NCBI RefSeq assembly: GCF_003672135.1
Contig: NC_039507.1
Span: forward strand, 16,732,278 to 16,796,277
Length of the DNA stretch: 64,000 nt
DNA from: Ooceraea biroi
Lineage: Eukaryota; Arthropoda; Insecta; Hymenoptera; Formicidae
Direction of reading: 5' to 3'
A program made the position numbers and the translations under genes. Below the pieces are notes generated by a model. The model did not search any database. It saw only the letters and a list, made by a program, of their open reading frames with translations, and was not told where the DNA came from. Position 1 is the stretch's first letter. The number at the start of each line of letters is the position of its first letter. Of the stretch, positions 46,901 through 59,699 are shown in pieces.

Positions 46901-49900
46901 AGTTACCTAAACGAGTAACACGATGCAAGCGCTCGTGTATGTGACCTGAAACCGTGAAGCACCGCTTCCTTAACATTCGTGTCTGTACTCTAACGCCCGA
47001 GACATTTAACTGTTTCTCGTTAAAATTAGCGGAAACGGCATCGTAAAATCCTAAGCCTCGTCAAGTTCCCGTTCGCGTCACGGGGCACGGAGCACCGACG
47101 AGCAACGACGAGTAAATTGTCGCGGTCACGGGACGAGCTACATGGACAAGGAGAAAGAAAGAGAGAGAGAGAGAGAGAGAGGAAGAAAAAGAGAGACGTT
47201 GCGGCACGTAAGTTTCTACGCTCATCTATGTGTAGCGAAGCCGCTTAATGACGCTGCGACAAATAATGGCAGAGTTAACGGACTCTATTATTATTTTCGC
47301 CTAACTAGATCGGCTACCGCGGAAAATTACTAGCTATTCCCGGCTTTATGCGCGCAATTACGCGGTGACGTCAAAACGTCGAGGAGATGCCCTGCGACCA
47401 AAATTGAAATGTATAAGAACGTCGCAGAAGTCGAGGAAAAACATGCTTGAAAATTTTTATAGGCGTGTAAAATTATATATTGCGTCAAGGATACCTAGCC
47501 AGATGAAAGAGCATTAGTCTCTGCGCACTCGAACCTTGCGTGTCGAAGCTATCATCGTTGACTCTTATATAGGGATAATATTATATCATGTAAAGCGATG
47601 TATAGTAACACTTTCTTCCTTATTTCTTTGCTATTTGAGAAGATTGTGTCGCGCAAGCTCGCGACAAAAGCGAGCTTTCATGATAAGTCTCAAAGAGGAA
47701 AAAGATTCCTTTTATTGCGAATAATGCTGTTTTCCGACGAAATGTTCTTTAACGTTTCAGCCTGAGCAATTCTTAGAGTAAGTACATCATAATTGATAAA
47801 CTCGTTGTAGAAAAGAAGACAAATCAGAGCAACGGATTGAGCAAGAAAAGAAACAAAAAATATAACTGCAACTATTCATCTTGATTTTCTCCTTTATGTC
47901 CGTCTCAATAAAAATAGTCCGACGCATTCAGAAGTAATCCAGACGACGTATCGGCTCGGATCGATGCCAGCATTGCATTGGCTGAAAGATGGACTTGGCG
48001 GAAAAGTTTTAAGTCGTACACGTTTAACACATGGATTGGTATTGCAATGATATCCGATCCTAGGATTTTTTCTGGTAAATTAGGATGTTACTTCTTGGTG
48101 CTTCCTGTTAATATCTTGAAATAATATTTTATTGCTCTATAATTGAATTTGGATTTCCAGCCATTTCATCGCGTCTCATCTCGATGCAATTTCCCGCATC
48201 TGTCTGTAATAAATAAAACACGTAATAAATCACATCGTGTGTGGTTACTGAAGAACGCAAAAGTCATTATTTCCTGGAGAGCTTACCCAAGATTTTACAG
48301 ATTTTGTTAAGAAAAAGAAAAGAATAAAGAAAACCAAATATACTTCTACTTCCCTTTACAGTACTCGCAAAGCAAATGTGATTGTCACACATGCCGTCTT
48401 GTCATGCCAGAGTTTTGCATCGCAAGCATAAATAAGCTGATCGCCCAAGAAACGCGCGATTTGTTTGCGCGATGCGCATCCGATGTCGCGTTAACGAAAG
48501 GAGACGGCTATTGCTGCTGGTATGTCTTTCACGTCTCAAGGCTGCTTAATTAAGATCGCCGGCAGCGGCCACAAAATAATAACAACAATAATAATAACGA
48601 CGGCTTGTTTATTATCAACGATCCAGCTGCTCCCGAGCCCTCGGCCGCTCATCAAAAACCCGGCGTGTATCTCGCGCGACGCGACTCGTTGATTACTGGC
48701 CAGAGATACCCGCGTATCGCCAGATGACGACGTCCACCATGTTTACGGAGTACCGTGCACGCACGGTACGCTGCCACTCGATTTGCCTGTACAGGGACCG
48801 AACGACACGCACGTCGTCCTTCTCCGGAGTGCGTACGGCGCGTGGGCCGTTAATTGAGTAATGAAACGTACGCCCGCATGCGTTACGAGGTACAGCCGTA
48901 AGCTGTATCGTCGGTTTGCTCCGAGCAGTACGATACCGCGTAGATGAGACTCGGAGTTAGAAACCAACGGGACTCTTAACGCTATGCGAACACAAACGAA
49001 GAGGGATGAGGTAATTTCTCTTTTCAGCGGTAATCTCTAAAATTATATAAATAGGTATAATCGCTAAAAATATAAAAAATACAGAAATCAAACTGTCGTT
49101 AGTGTATATTGGTGTGAATATGTATAATATCGTCGACCAGAATATTTAACTTAAAATTTCGAAGAAAATTCGATTTAATTGCTGATAATACAAATTAGTA
49201 ATTAACAATTGATTGCCAGGTGTATTACAAATTATTACAAGATATAAAACTTTCTTGAAGTTGAGTATAATGCTAGAAAACGTTATCAAATGTTATTTTT
49301 TCATTACAACGCTTACATTGCATTTTAATAATTTTTGTAATTTTAATATAATTTTATATGAAAACATTTATTAATAATATTATATATTTATATTTTGTAA
49401 TATGATTAATTATATTATGAACGTTTTTCATCAGATGAGTTGTACTCTATTAGGAACAATAACTTTTCCTAACTAAACTGCATACCTGCGAATCTCATGA
49501 CTAACAAGAATCGGAAACTTTGCTTCTCTTGCACAATGAAACGAGCGGATTACGCATCATGTATCGATTTAAACGCGATCGGACAGATTTAATAACTCTT
49601 CCATCGCAAGCATTCCCTCCAGGTCGTTCCAAGGCATTCCGGTTAAACGTGCGTGGCAACCGATATTTACCCATCTCATTATCGACAGAATTTATGTTAC
49701 GGTGCACTGATTTTTCCAGACTCTTTTACGAACGTTAGAACGCGAGCGAGCGTTCGACAATTATGCGAATCATTCGCGACGGGCTATCAGTTTCATCTCT
49801 CTCATATCCGGCGGATAAACGGATTCTCTTTAACAAGCCGCGTAAGCGTGCCACGTATTTTTATCGACTACTTCAGGTTTATCCAAACTACGTTCAAATG

Positions 49901-50030
49901 CATATTAAATCGCCATTAACCCTTTAAAAACCTGCGTGACGAGTATGTAAATGCTTGATTAATAGTTCCTCTGCTAGTTAATATTTCCTGCATAAGAGAA
50001 TTGTAATTTTCCAGAGTATTCAAAATATAT
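43936..50030. other. No gene supported; alternating composition
   Basis: GC-rich patches at about 44340-45300, 46550-47400 and 48400-48980 lie between AT-rich stretches. (CT)n at about 46105-46125 and (GA)n at about 47157-47180 are simple repeats. No frame shows a family resemblance, and no splice-consistent gene was found. Confidence 0.4.
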
Positions 50031-50076
50031 AAATATTTTTAATAGTTTTATATATACATAAAACTATTAAAAATAT
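50031..50076. repeat. Short perfect hairpin
   Basis: AATATTTTTAATAGTTTTAT and its reverse complement are separated by a few bases, immediately left of a small inverted-repeat element. Confidence 0.8.
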
Positions 50077-50087
50077 TCACACATATA

Positions 50088-50208
50088 AGTCGGTGGTGTA
50101 GACGTGCCATGTATATACATTATATACTTAAGTAGCTATTCTATAATATATGTGCGGAACAGTAATTTTTAGTAATATAATGTAAAATGGCACGTCTATA
50201 TCACCGAC
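50088..50208. mobile_element. 121-bp inverted-repeat element
   Basis: AGTCGGTGGTGTAGACGTGCC and the inverse of GGCACGTCTATATCACCGAC form the termini, with inner ATTATAT words also inverted. A TATAA-like flank on both sides may be the target duplication. Too short to encode protein. Confidence 0.75.
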
Positions 50209-51129
50209 GTTATATAACCAGTATTTCCGGAAATGCTCATTTTTCTTTAACGGTACTTACGCGAAAACCCGACTCACTCGTTGTGAAAACAATTTTGCAC
50301 GCATAATGCAAATTTTTCATTCATTTAATTAAGTTAATTTATTCCTTAAAAAGTAATGTTCTCTTATTCGTTTTGGAACGGTTGAAATCGATTTATCTGC
50401 TGATCAGATTGCTTATTTTACACAGCAGAGTGATTTACGGTTCTTTGATGAATTTAATTATCATCGTCTGTCTTCGCATTACTTGCAAATCACGATGACG
50501 GTAAGGTAATCGCGATCGCGCACGCCGATCAATATAGCGAGGCATTCAACGAATTAACAGTGAGATTCATGAAAAACAATGCATGTTTGCCACATAATGT
50601 AATCGAGAAAAGATAATACAAAGCTCATTATAAAAGTATTAACTTCGCATTGTGATGTGACATGACGTTCTTCATTGTAATTTCCGCCAAATGCCATTCT
50701 GTAGCAAAATTTTATTTGAAAATTTTATCAAAGGAACAATATCGACTATATAAATGTTTAAGATAAAGAGATGCACTAGCTTCGCGCGAGAGATAGAGCA
50801 GTATTCAAAGATCATTCTTAATAATGAGATAGATCTAAGTATACCTTTTAGATATTACTGTTATCTAAATTGGCTAACAAATATCTTAAGATGATAGTTA
50901 AGATCTTAATATAAGTACGGACTGTAAATATTTTATTGTTTTATTAGTCAAAATGTTATATTTTGCAGATTTCACATTTTTAACAGTTGTCAGAAGTAAT
51001 ATATCCAAACGTTTTGCAATATTCCATTTCCAATTAAACTCGCACGAGTAGTCACATGGATAGCCATTTCGAAATTCACTTTTAGCCAATGTTTATGATC
51101 CAGAACAAATCTGAAAATTTACTAGAAAA

Positions 51130-52260
51130 GTTTGCCGGAGTCTCTCTGCAACATCAAATTCTACTACGCAGCTAGTACGCGCGAAAAAATTCCACTGCCC
51201 CTTGCTGTATCGCGAAGGTAATCTCGCCGAGGTAATCTAATCCCGCCATATGGCATGTATTTTCCTGAGAAGACTCAAAACATGCGTTTCATGACGATGA
51301 TATATGAACGCATCAGTCTTATGATCCGCGCAGGAAGAGATCGGTCGGTCTGGTCGGGAATGATAAAAACGATCATCGCCCCGAGGCATCGATTTTCTGG
51401 TCGTGCACGATGAGCGCCGGTATGCTGACGATGCAGCTGAATAACAAAGTCGCATATCGCACGTGTATAACGCATCGCGCTTCGTAACGCTAAGAGGCCT
51501 CGGATTTAATTAGCGCCAACGGCTATCACGCATGATCCTTCCTCTCTCCCTTTCCCCGCGCAGATAATCTGAGGTGCGTTGCAACCTTTCCTGCCACGGA
51601 GAATCTTTCCGGGCTACGAGGCAAAATGATAATTATCGAGTAGCAGATTTGATCGAACGCCTACTTCTATCATAGAGGCTGACCTAACTCCTCTGCATGA
51701 AGGCGGAAGCTCGAGGCCTCGCACTGATTAGGAAGCGGGTTGTCCTGGCCTGTATTTACTGGAGGGTTCCTGGGGGGTGTGGCCGCTCAGCATTCATAGT
51801 CGGTCTATTAAATCGCGAGAGAATAAATTCATTATCTAGAGTCGCAGCTCACTTGCCTGCTGATCAGGCTATGCAGTGACAGTGATAACGTATGGCAGCC
51901 GACCGCTGAGAGCTTGACTCGTAATGTCAGGGTCTCAGATTCGAGGATCCCCCGCCAGGATCGCGATTCTTCGCTGTGGCTTTTTCAAAGCACCAGTGGA
52001 TTATTCCCCTTCGAGGAGAATCACCTTGCCGCGGTGAAGGGGCCCAGCTTCGGCTGCTAAAAATTCTCCAAATATTTTTCAGCCTGAAGCACCGTCACTG
52101 TATTGATGTTGCAAGTGCGAACGTGTGCTCACCATCTGCGAGATACACTCCTACTTCTGTCATGGACGCTGACCTATTCCATCTAGGAATAAGAGAACCG
52201 GCACCTACCTGTGTCTATCGCATACCCATGTCAATCCTCGCACCAAATCTATAATCTCAG
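51130..52260. other. GC-rich repeat-like region, no gene supported
   Basis: ACTTCTATCATAGAGGCTG at about 51663 recurs as ACTTCTGTCATGGACGCTG at about 52151. A tRNA-like stretch at 51890-51950 has a box B-like GATTCGAGGATCC and a TTGAC/GTCAG anticodon-type stem, and its start is partly shared with 57335-57370. It could be a tRNA-derived SINE; boundaries are not clear. Confidence 0.4.
52005..52150 (+). repeat. Structured dispersed sequence, copy 2
   Basis: Counterpart of 33277-33405. It has CAGCTTCGGCTG, a perfect 4-bp stem closed by a TTCG tetraloop, and CCTTGCCGCGGTGAAGG, which can also fold. An AATATTTTTCAG stretch follows. No known RNA family was recognised. Confidence 0.45.
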
Positions 52261-52324
52261 TCTCTCGACTGTATCCGCCTACACGGCCACGATTTATTAT
52301 TAAGATTGCTCGAATTTTTTTGCA

Positions 52325-52405
52325 TAGGAGAAATATTATATTATAGAAATATATATTATATATATATTATATTATATTATATTATATTATAGGAGAAATA
52401 TTATA
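52325..52405. repeat. AT-rich ATT/TA repeat
   Basis: An ATTAT/ATATT run with GGAGAAATATTATATT at both edges, about 65 bp apart. The following 52410-53985 holds AT-rich then GC-rich DNA with no gene that I can support. Confidence 0.8.
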
Positions 52406-53985
52406 TTGCATACTAGACTTGTCTCATGCAGATTGCACGACAAAATTGTATTATTTAATTACTTTAATTAAAATGATCAAATTGTAACCAGCTTTCAGTG
52501 ATAACTCAGAATAAAAATTATTATGACAATAGGTTTTAAAATAACTTGCTAAAACGCTTGTTTTCTCCCAGCAAAAGTTCTTTTCCTTCAGGGCATGTAA
52601 AAGTTATTCTATTTTATTTTATCTGTAAAGCCTGCAATATCGTCGACTAATACTATATCTCTCCTCGCTTCTGTTGGCAAATGTTCATTTAGTGTCGTTA
52701 GATTCATTTAGTATTAGATCAAAAAGTCACGTTATTTCTACTGGAAACATCAGTACATCTCTGAATTCACGCATATGTACACACGCATACACGCACACTC
52801 ACCAAATCATATGAATCCAACGGAGAAGCGTATAACTCTCAAGGGGATCATTACCCGCCCATCACAGCGACCAACAGGTTAACTCACCGTGCGGCTATCT
52901 ATTACTTTGCGGCATGCATTTTCTGGGAAGAGCGTAATCTACGGAGTCATTTCGACGATGCATCTCGGGGCGCTCGTTTTCCAGGGCCCCGGCGTTTAGA
53001 GAAAAGATCGGTCCGAGCGGCGCAATAGCAAACACGATCTTCCCTCGCGGTTATTGTCTACGTACGGGGCTGGACAAGCTCCAAGTCGAGATCTGGGAGA
53101 CTGCTCCCCGATCCGTGATGCCGCCTATAAAGTCCGCGAGCGAACTTACATATATTATTAACCCGGCGAGAGAAGACCGCATAAACGTGTCCACGGGTGA
53201 CGTCCCGACATCCCGGTGCTCCGAATGTACATGAACTTTAATGGGCTCGCGTTTCGTCCCACTCTCATTCTCCGGCACTTGGCATCCTTCCTGCCTGATT
53301 TCTCTCGCTTTTCACCGTCGCCCTTCCTGCGTCCTGATCTCTTGCTCTCCCTTTCTTACGTTCCCTTGAGCAGAGCTCCAGGACGCGTATCGAAAGAAAC
53401 TCGGCCGAGCGCACGGCAACACACAGAACGGCCGGCCTCATGCAAATGACACTCTGATCGCCAAGGAAAGAAGTTTATCCTCCAATTAATCGAGGTACCG
53501 CCGTGTACACCGTCAGTCGCTTGCCCCTCGATACACGTCGAGGTGCGAAATTACTTCTCTAGACGTTGCATCTCCGTAATTATTAACGTGCATCATCTCT
53601 TGCCTCGCCTTGCCTCTTTACCTGCAAGATATGCAAATCGAGTGCCCGCGTTTCTGCGATTACGCTCATTTTCGAGAGTCTCCGGACGGGATGAGGATCT
53701 CAGGAACACCGGCAGGTGCCAACTATGTGCGAGCGTTGGTGCAAGAATGTTATACGAGAAAGAAAAATTGATGACGGTCGCACAACACGAGGTAAGGTTG
53801 TAATGCGACAGCGATATTAATTTTAAGTTCTTTAATTTAAGCAGATGGAAAGTGATAAACAGACGTCTAGTTTCTCTTATTTCTTAATTTTAATATTTAA
53901 TTGATTACTTTGTTAATAACAGACTTTGCATTCCTTAAAGCGAACTTTTTAACTCAATTTTATGATTAATCGCTAAGCGTATATA

Positions 53986-54653
53986 CACCGTTAAAAATTG
54001 TGCTTCCATATGTTAAAATTTTCTTGCGTTGCCATGTTTTGATTACTACTTCAATGTAAAATTAACATACAACTGATATGTTATTATTTTTATAACAATT
54101 TTATATGTTACATTAATGTTAACTTCATAACTTAACATTTTGTGTATGTCTCTTAGAAATGGAATATTATTTGAAATGCTTTTAACACAATAATTTTAAA
54201 CAATCAACATGTCACAAAGTCAGTTTAACATTCTAAAAGAAGTTAAAGTAAATCTTCAAATAATCATGAACTTTGACGTATAAAATAATCAAATTTACTA
54301 AAATTAAATGTTTCTATCAAAAATAATTTAAGTTGAAATAATTACTATCATGTGTTAATATAACATAAAAAGTAAATGTTCATATTGTATGAACGAAAAT
54401 GTTCTATCAACTTTTCTGATGAGTCATTGTAACTTCTCTTCCATGTAGTTTTCAATTACTTTGTATGTTATTTTTACATCACACTTAAAGTTACAATAAC
54501 AAAAATAAATGTAAAGTATTGTGTTAATTACTTAACATTTCTAGTTTGTCAAGAAGTAACACATGACGAATGAGTTACTTTAACTTAAAATTTAGAGTGG
54601 ACTTTCTGGGACATGCAAAAAATGTTAAAATTAACGTTTTATTTTTTACTGTG
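53986..54653 (+). mobile_element. 668-bp TA-flanked element, copy 2
   Basis: Ends CACCGTTAAAAAT and inverse CACAGTAAAAAAT, flanked by TA (53984-53985, 54654-54655). It differs from copy 3 at only a handful of positions by eye. Non-coding. Confidence 0.92.
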
Positions 54654-54899
54654 TATGCATCTATGTATTGGCTTGTAACATATGTTCGTTATTGAAAACA
54701 TTAAACAAACGGAACAAATATATCTCAATACATCTCAAAAAATAAAAAGGAAGAACAGACTGAGAAATTCGCAAACAAAAAACGGGAACTGTCCATGTGC
54801 CTGTATACTGTTTATAATACAATATATCAATCTCATTTAACGTGAGACAGCTCTGGCGTACTTTTCGATATCCGATATTCCAATAACTCTCCGAACAGT

Positions 54900-57588
54900 C
54901 GTTCAGTTCACTTTTGGAATTTCATCACGTTACGACCATTGTTACAACAATACGATATCGCTCAGTTAAAGCCAGGAACGCGGGATTTCTGTTACTCGCA
55001 GTCTAGGATCTCACGTCACCCCGATCAAGAGGCACGTTTCGATGGGACTGAGAGAATAAGTCGTGACTGCAGCCAAGATCACGCGAGGACCGTCACGATT
55101 CTCTGCAAGTGCCATCATAGTGCTGGCGTACCTACTTGCGTCCCTCTGCGGGTATTATCGCGATCGCAATGTTGCGCATTCAACGTCGGGGTGAAGGCGG
55201 CAAACCTCGCGTTTTACTAGAAAACCACCACACGAAGCAGATATAAATCGTAAGAACTGAAAAGGGATTACAGAAAATCTGCAGAACAACTCGCGGCGAG
55301 CGTGAACATTACGTCGCACACGATGATGAGCGGAAAGTCCCTTGATACGATGGCAGATCAGAGGTTTCGCGTTCTACGACGATGGAGGACGATGAAAGAG
55401 GAGCAGGACGTCAGAATTCGAAATTCTGGTTCTGAAAGACGTCACACGGTGTACATAATTGCTACGTACCGGCGATATCGGACGCTACTACCTTCATCAT
55501 CGGGAACGATGATGGGAGGAAAAAATAGTCTGATCAACGGGTACGTGATTTCACGTATTATGACTCACGTCTATCACGTTGAATCCTTTAGGTGCATCAG
55601 TTTCACTCATATTCCCTCGAATACTGACGAGGTATTTAGACTCACTCGCTCGCTCGCGGTTGCAGTCGACCCAGCTCGGCTCTGGGACAAGCCGATAATT
55701 TAGCGGTTTTGTTATTTCTAGGGTAGTGCCGCGTTCACCGGCGCACTCTTCGCGTTTTACATGCATTAAAGCCACCGTACGCGGACCGGGACCCTCTTCT
55801 CTCGCTCTCCTTCCCTCCCTCCATCCCTCTCTTTCTCTCTTTCCTTCTTGCTCTCTCTTTCTTTCTCTCTCACCCCGACTGCAGCCGCCACTGCAGCCTG
55901 CAACCGCATCACCGCAGCGGTTTTGCCTCGCTCGGTTTCGATTTCTACGCTTCTTTCGCGCGGTCCTCGCGACGCCCTCCCTTCTTCGCTCGGCCTTTGT
56001 AGCGGCGGCATTCGACGGAACGGGATATACTTCTTCTTCGTCCCGAAGCGCAACGATTATACAAAGAGTGCCTCTTCTTTCGCCGTACTATAGACTGTAG
56101 AGTTTCCGCGCATCACCGCACGATCTCTCCTCTCGGAAATACTAACGACGCCAGGTTGCCGCCTCGCGCCGCGCCGGTCAGCCGGCCGGGAGGGACTTTT
56201 GTTCCGGCGCGCAAGAACCCGTTGCATAAACGTCAGGAAAAATAGAGGAGAACGAGTAATCTTCACGGCTCCGACAAGAATATCTATTAAGCGTCCGCGC
56301 CTCGCGGGGAATTAATGGCTGCAACAAAATCGCCCGAAGCAGCGCGTCACGATTTCTCATTCACGGTTTTGCACGATCGCCATTATGTAGTCGCGCGTCC
56401 GCGATCGCGGTTCCATATATCCGGATGAGACGCTTATTGCAGCACTTACGAGTAACGGCAGATGCAAGGGATGCGATGCGTTAAGGGGCGCCAAAAGAGG
56501 AGGGGCCGATCCCGTTGCGTCGAAAGATTGGTTAAAGAAACGAACGTGAATCGCGATCTGCGAGTTGCACGCGCGCGGGGCATTGCGGATCTCCCGCAAT
56601 ATCTTGAAAGGCGGTATCTTGAATCGCCGGTAATGCCGGATGAAATGCTCCCGATCGATTCGCTTCGTGTGCCGATCGATTGGCCGGCTGCATCGAAACC
56701 GGCCGCATCTTTTTTGTCGAATCCTCTCGTCACACTTGTATAACGAGTTTAAACAAGTTTAATCACGAGTTTTCTTACGCTAAAGGAAATTTCACAGCAA
56801 TATGAGCAAGCGAGAAATTATACACAGCTGTCGCGGTGTAACGACTTTCTTCTCCGACATTTGTTGTATTTCTGCCATTTCTGGCTATATTGTTTCCGAC
56901 TTTTCGTCAACCTGCACAAAAATATACTATATATTATAATATAAATATAATATATATTTTATATATTAAATATCTTTATATTAATTTTTTAATTTTATAT
57001 ATTAAATACAAACACAATATATATTTTATATCTTAGTTTCCTTAATATCGTAATATTTTTCCAATGTTAAAAAAGATTACTTGTAAACGTTGTTAATTAC
57101 GCCTTTCCTTTTTGATGTCCTATAATTTGTCCATTTGAAGCAATCTTTGCCAATATCACACCCTCTTACCCCGTGGGTAGATTTGAACATCGCGCTAGTT
57201 TATCTCGCGGGCGCCTTTTGCTTTTAACTCATCATGTCAGTGAATTTTATCGAGTGCACTATTAGCCATCAAGTCCGTCTTGTTTCGGTATTGGATTCGG
57301 GTATCATTCTGTCGAATAAAAAAGGAACAGTGATAGTAATAACGTAAGCTGTGAATGGCAGCCGATGCTGAGAACTTAACTTATCTTTAGATCTCCCGCT
57401 GTAAGTGGCTTCTCGTATGGCTCCTCTTGTTAGCAGTGTTGAGTGATAATCAACACCTTCCTTCTTCAAAGTCACCATTCAGCGTAGATTTTAGAAAACG
57501 AATCCATCACTAACGTATGACATGTTCTATATTATCATTTTTGGCAGTAAACGTATTCGCAAGCGAGTTGTTTTGATCTCCTTATATA
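54900..57588. other. GC-rich patch, no gene supported
   Basis: Overlapping open frames on both strands, including a pyrimidine-rich run at about 55795-55875, show no recognisable domain. AT-rich DNA follows from about 56920 to 57110. Confidence 0.4.
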
Positions 57589-57689
57589 GGTGTACAAATA
57601 AGTTTCCATCATTTTAATGAAAATTTGTTTGATTATTATAACAAATATGTAAGATTATTAACTCATTAATGTAAGATTATTAAGCAACA

Positions 57690-59440
57690 TTATTAATTAA
57701 AATATTTTCCCTCTGCATCTACGACCTTTTGCTGTTTCGGGCAAGAGATGGAGATTCTCCGATGGAAGAACGAGTTGCCTTTTGAGGCGATAAAGCCATC
57801 AACCCATTTTCGGATCTCAGTTGGATTTCGAAAACGTGTGCCAAAGAGGCCATGCTGCATCGACCGGAACAAATGGTAGTCGGAAGGCGTAATGTCTAGA
57901 GAATACATTGGATACGGCAGAATTTCCCATTCGAACTCCATTAAAGTTTGCCGGATTGCGGCAGCAACACGTAGCCGAACATTGTCATGAAGAAGGATGA
58001 CTTTACGACATCCGCGGCCAGTAAGTGGTCTCGTTTCATCTAACTTACGGTCCAAATGGTTTAATTGCCAACTGTAGCGTTCCACTGTGATTGTTTCATC
58101 TTGATTCGGAAGTATTCCCATAGTCCACTATAAAGAAGACTATGTGGCCGTGAATTGCGGCGTCGAGGAGTCGGTTGGCTAAGGTCCATCAAATGTTTTT
58201 TGCGTTTGGTATTGTCACAATATACACCGTTAAAAATTGTGCGTCCATATGTTAAAATTTTCTTGCGTTGCCATGTTTTGATTACTACTTCAATGTAAAA
58301 TTAACATACAACTGATATGTTATTATTTTTATAACAATTTTATATGTTACATTAATGTTAACTTCATAACTTAACATTTTGTGTATGTCTCTTAGAAATG
58401 GAATATTATTTGAAATGCTTTTAACACAATAATTTTAAACAATCAACATGTCACAAAGTCAGTTTAACATTCTAAAAGAAGTTAAAGTAAATCTTCAAAT
58501 AATCATGAACTTTGACGTATAAAATAATCAAATTTACTAAAATTAAATGTTTCTATCAAAAATAATTTAAGTTGAAATAATTACTATCATGTGTTAATAT
58601 AACATAAAAAGTAAATGTTCATATTGTATGAACGAAAATGTTCTATCAACTTTTCTGATGAGTCATTGTAACTTCTCTTCCATGTAGTTTTCAATTACTT
58701 TGTATGTTATTTTTACATCACACTTAAAGTTACAATAACAAAAATAAATGTAAAGTATTGTGTTAATTACTTAACATTTCTAGTTTGTCAAGAAGTAACA
58801 TATGACGAATGAGTTGCTTTAACTTAAAATTTAGAGTGGACTTTCTGGGACATGCAAAAAATGTTAAAATTAACATTTTATTTTTTACTGTGTATCCACT
58901 TTTCATCTTCCATAACAATTTTCCACAGAAAACTCTTTTTCTTTTGTTTCTTTTTCTTTTTTAGCGATTAACGAAAGACAGAAGTTTAATCGGTTACCAA
59001 CTGCATCGGGCAACTTATGCGGAACCCATCTTCCTTCCTTCAGTATCTTTCCAACCGCTTTTAATCGATTGAAAACTGCTTGTTGAGTCACTCTTAGCTG
59101 CTGCACAAGCTGTTATTGCGCTTGACTGGAATCTTCATTCAATAACACTTCGAAATCTTCATTGTGCACCTTTTGAGGCCGTCTCGAGCGTGACTTGTCG
59201 TTCACGTTGAAATCATCAAACCGCTTTTAAGGTTACGAAATCAACGGCGAGTACAGTGTACAATGTACTTCCGAGTAGAATATATTTGCCATAAGTATCA
59301 CAAATAATTTTCATCGCTTCAGCAGCGGTTTTACGCTGATGAAATAAAAAAAGCACACAGTGTCGAATATGCATCTTTTCATTGATTGGCATTACTAAAA
59401 TACAAAATATTGCTTGAAATAATTCACTACAGTGTTTTCT
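57690..59440 (-). pseudogene. Mariner transposase, interrupted and decayed
   Basis: On the minus strand, in order: HIRHCVLFLFHQRKTAAEAM (N-terminal helix-turn-helix), LRVTQQAVFNRLKAVGKILK, GRWVPHKLPD, then DEKW just before the nested element (58225-58892). The gene resumes with NTKRKK after it, followed by LLHDNVRLRVAAAIRQTL, SLDITPSDYHLFRSMQ and a FFHRR end. Catalytic Asp residues are present in the DEKW, HDN and SDYH motifs. Several frameshifts and a deletion in the N-terminal half add to the insertion, so it is inactive. Confidence 0.9.
58225..58892 (+). mobile_element. 668-bp TA-flanked element, copy 3 (nested)
   Basis: Same ends as copies 1 and 2, TA on both sides (58223-58224, 58893-58894). 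It interrupts the mariner transposase just after its DEKW motif, so it transposed later than that mariner. Non-coding. Confidence 0.95.
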
Positions 59441-59524
59441 AGTCACTATATAAAATTAGCGACAGAAACTTATTTGTAACTTATAAAAAACATGCATTCG
59501 CTGATGAAATTGTCTTGGATTCAA

Positions 59525-59691
59525 GATGACTTCAACGAAGATTTTAGTCGGGATTTAATTACAATTACTGAAGTTTTCCCTGATGACTTCAACGAAGATT
59601 ATTAGTCCGAATTTAATTACAATTACTGAAGTTTGCTCTGATGACTTCAACGAAGACTATTAGTCGGAATTTAATTACTGAAGTTTTCTCT
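59525..59691. repeat. Three tandem copies of a 52-58 bp unit
   Basis: Each copy begins GATGACTTCAACGAAGA and contains AATTTAATTAC and TACTGAAGTTTTC-like words. Copies are 57, 58 and 52 bp; the third has lost CAATTA. They abut, without spacers, so this is not a CRISPR-like array. Confidence 0.92.
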
Positions 59692-59699
59692 GAAAAAGA

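Larger units (their letters stand above)
57589..59481 (-). mobile_element. Mariner split by a nested element
   Basis: Termini contain TACAAATAAGTTTC in inverted orientation at both ends with TA next to each (57587-57588 and 59482-59483). Without the nested 668-bp element and its TA it is about 1.22 kb, a normal mariner size. It belongs to a different mariner lineage from 42646-43933, judged by terminal and protein sequence. Confidence 0.92.

Noticed and set aside
55302..56100. Plus-strand frames of 133 and 124 residues
   Set aside because: Composition-driven (GC-rich and pyrimidine-rich); no domain, no splice context, overlapping frames on the other strand.
59525..59691. CRISPR-like array
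   Set aside because: Three abutting 52-58 bp repeats without spacers in a eukaryotic genome; simple tandem repeat.
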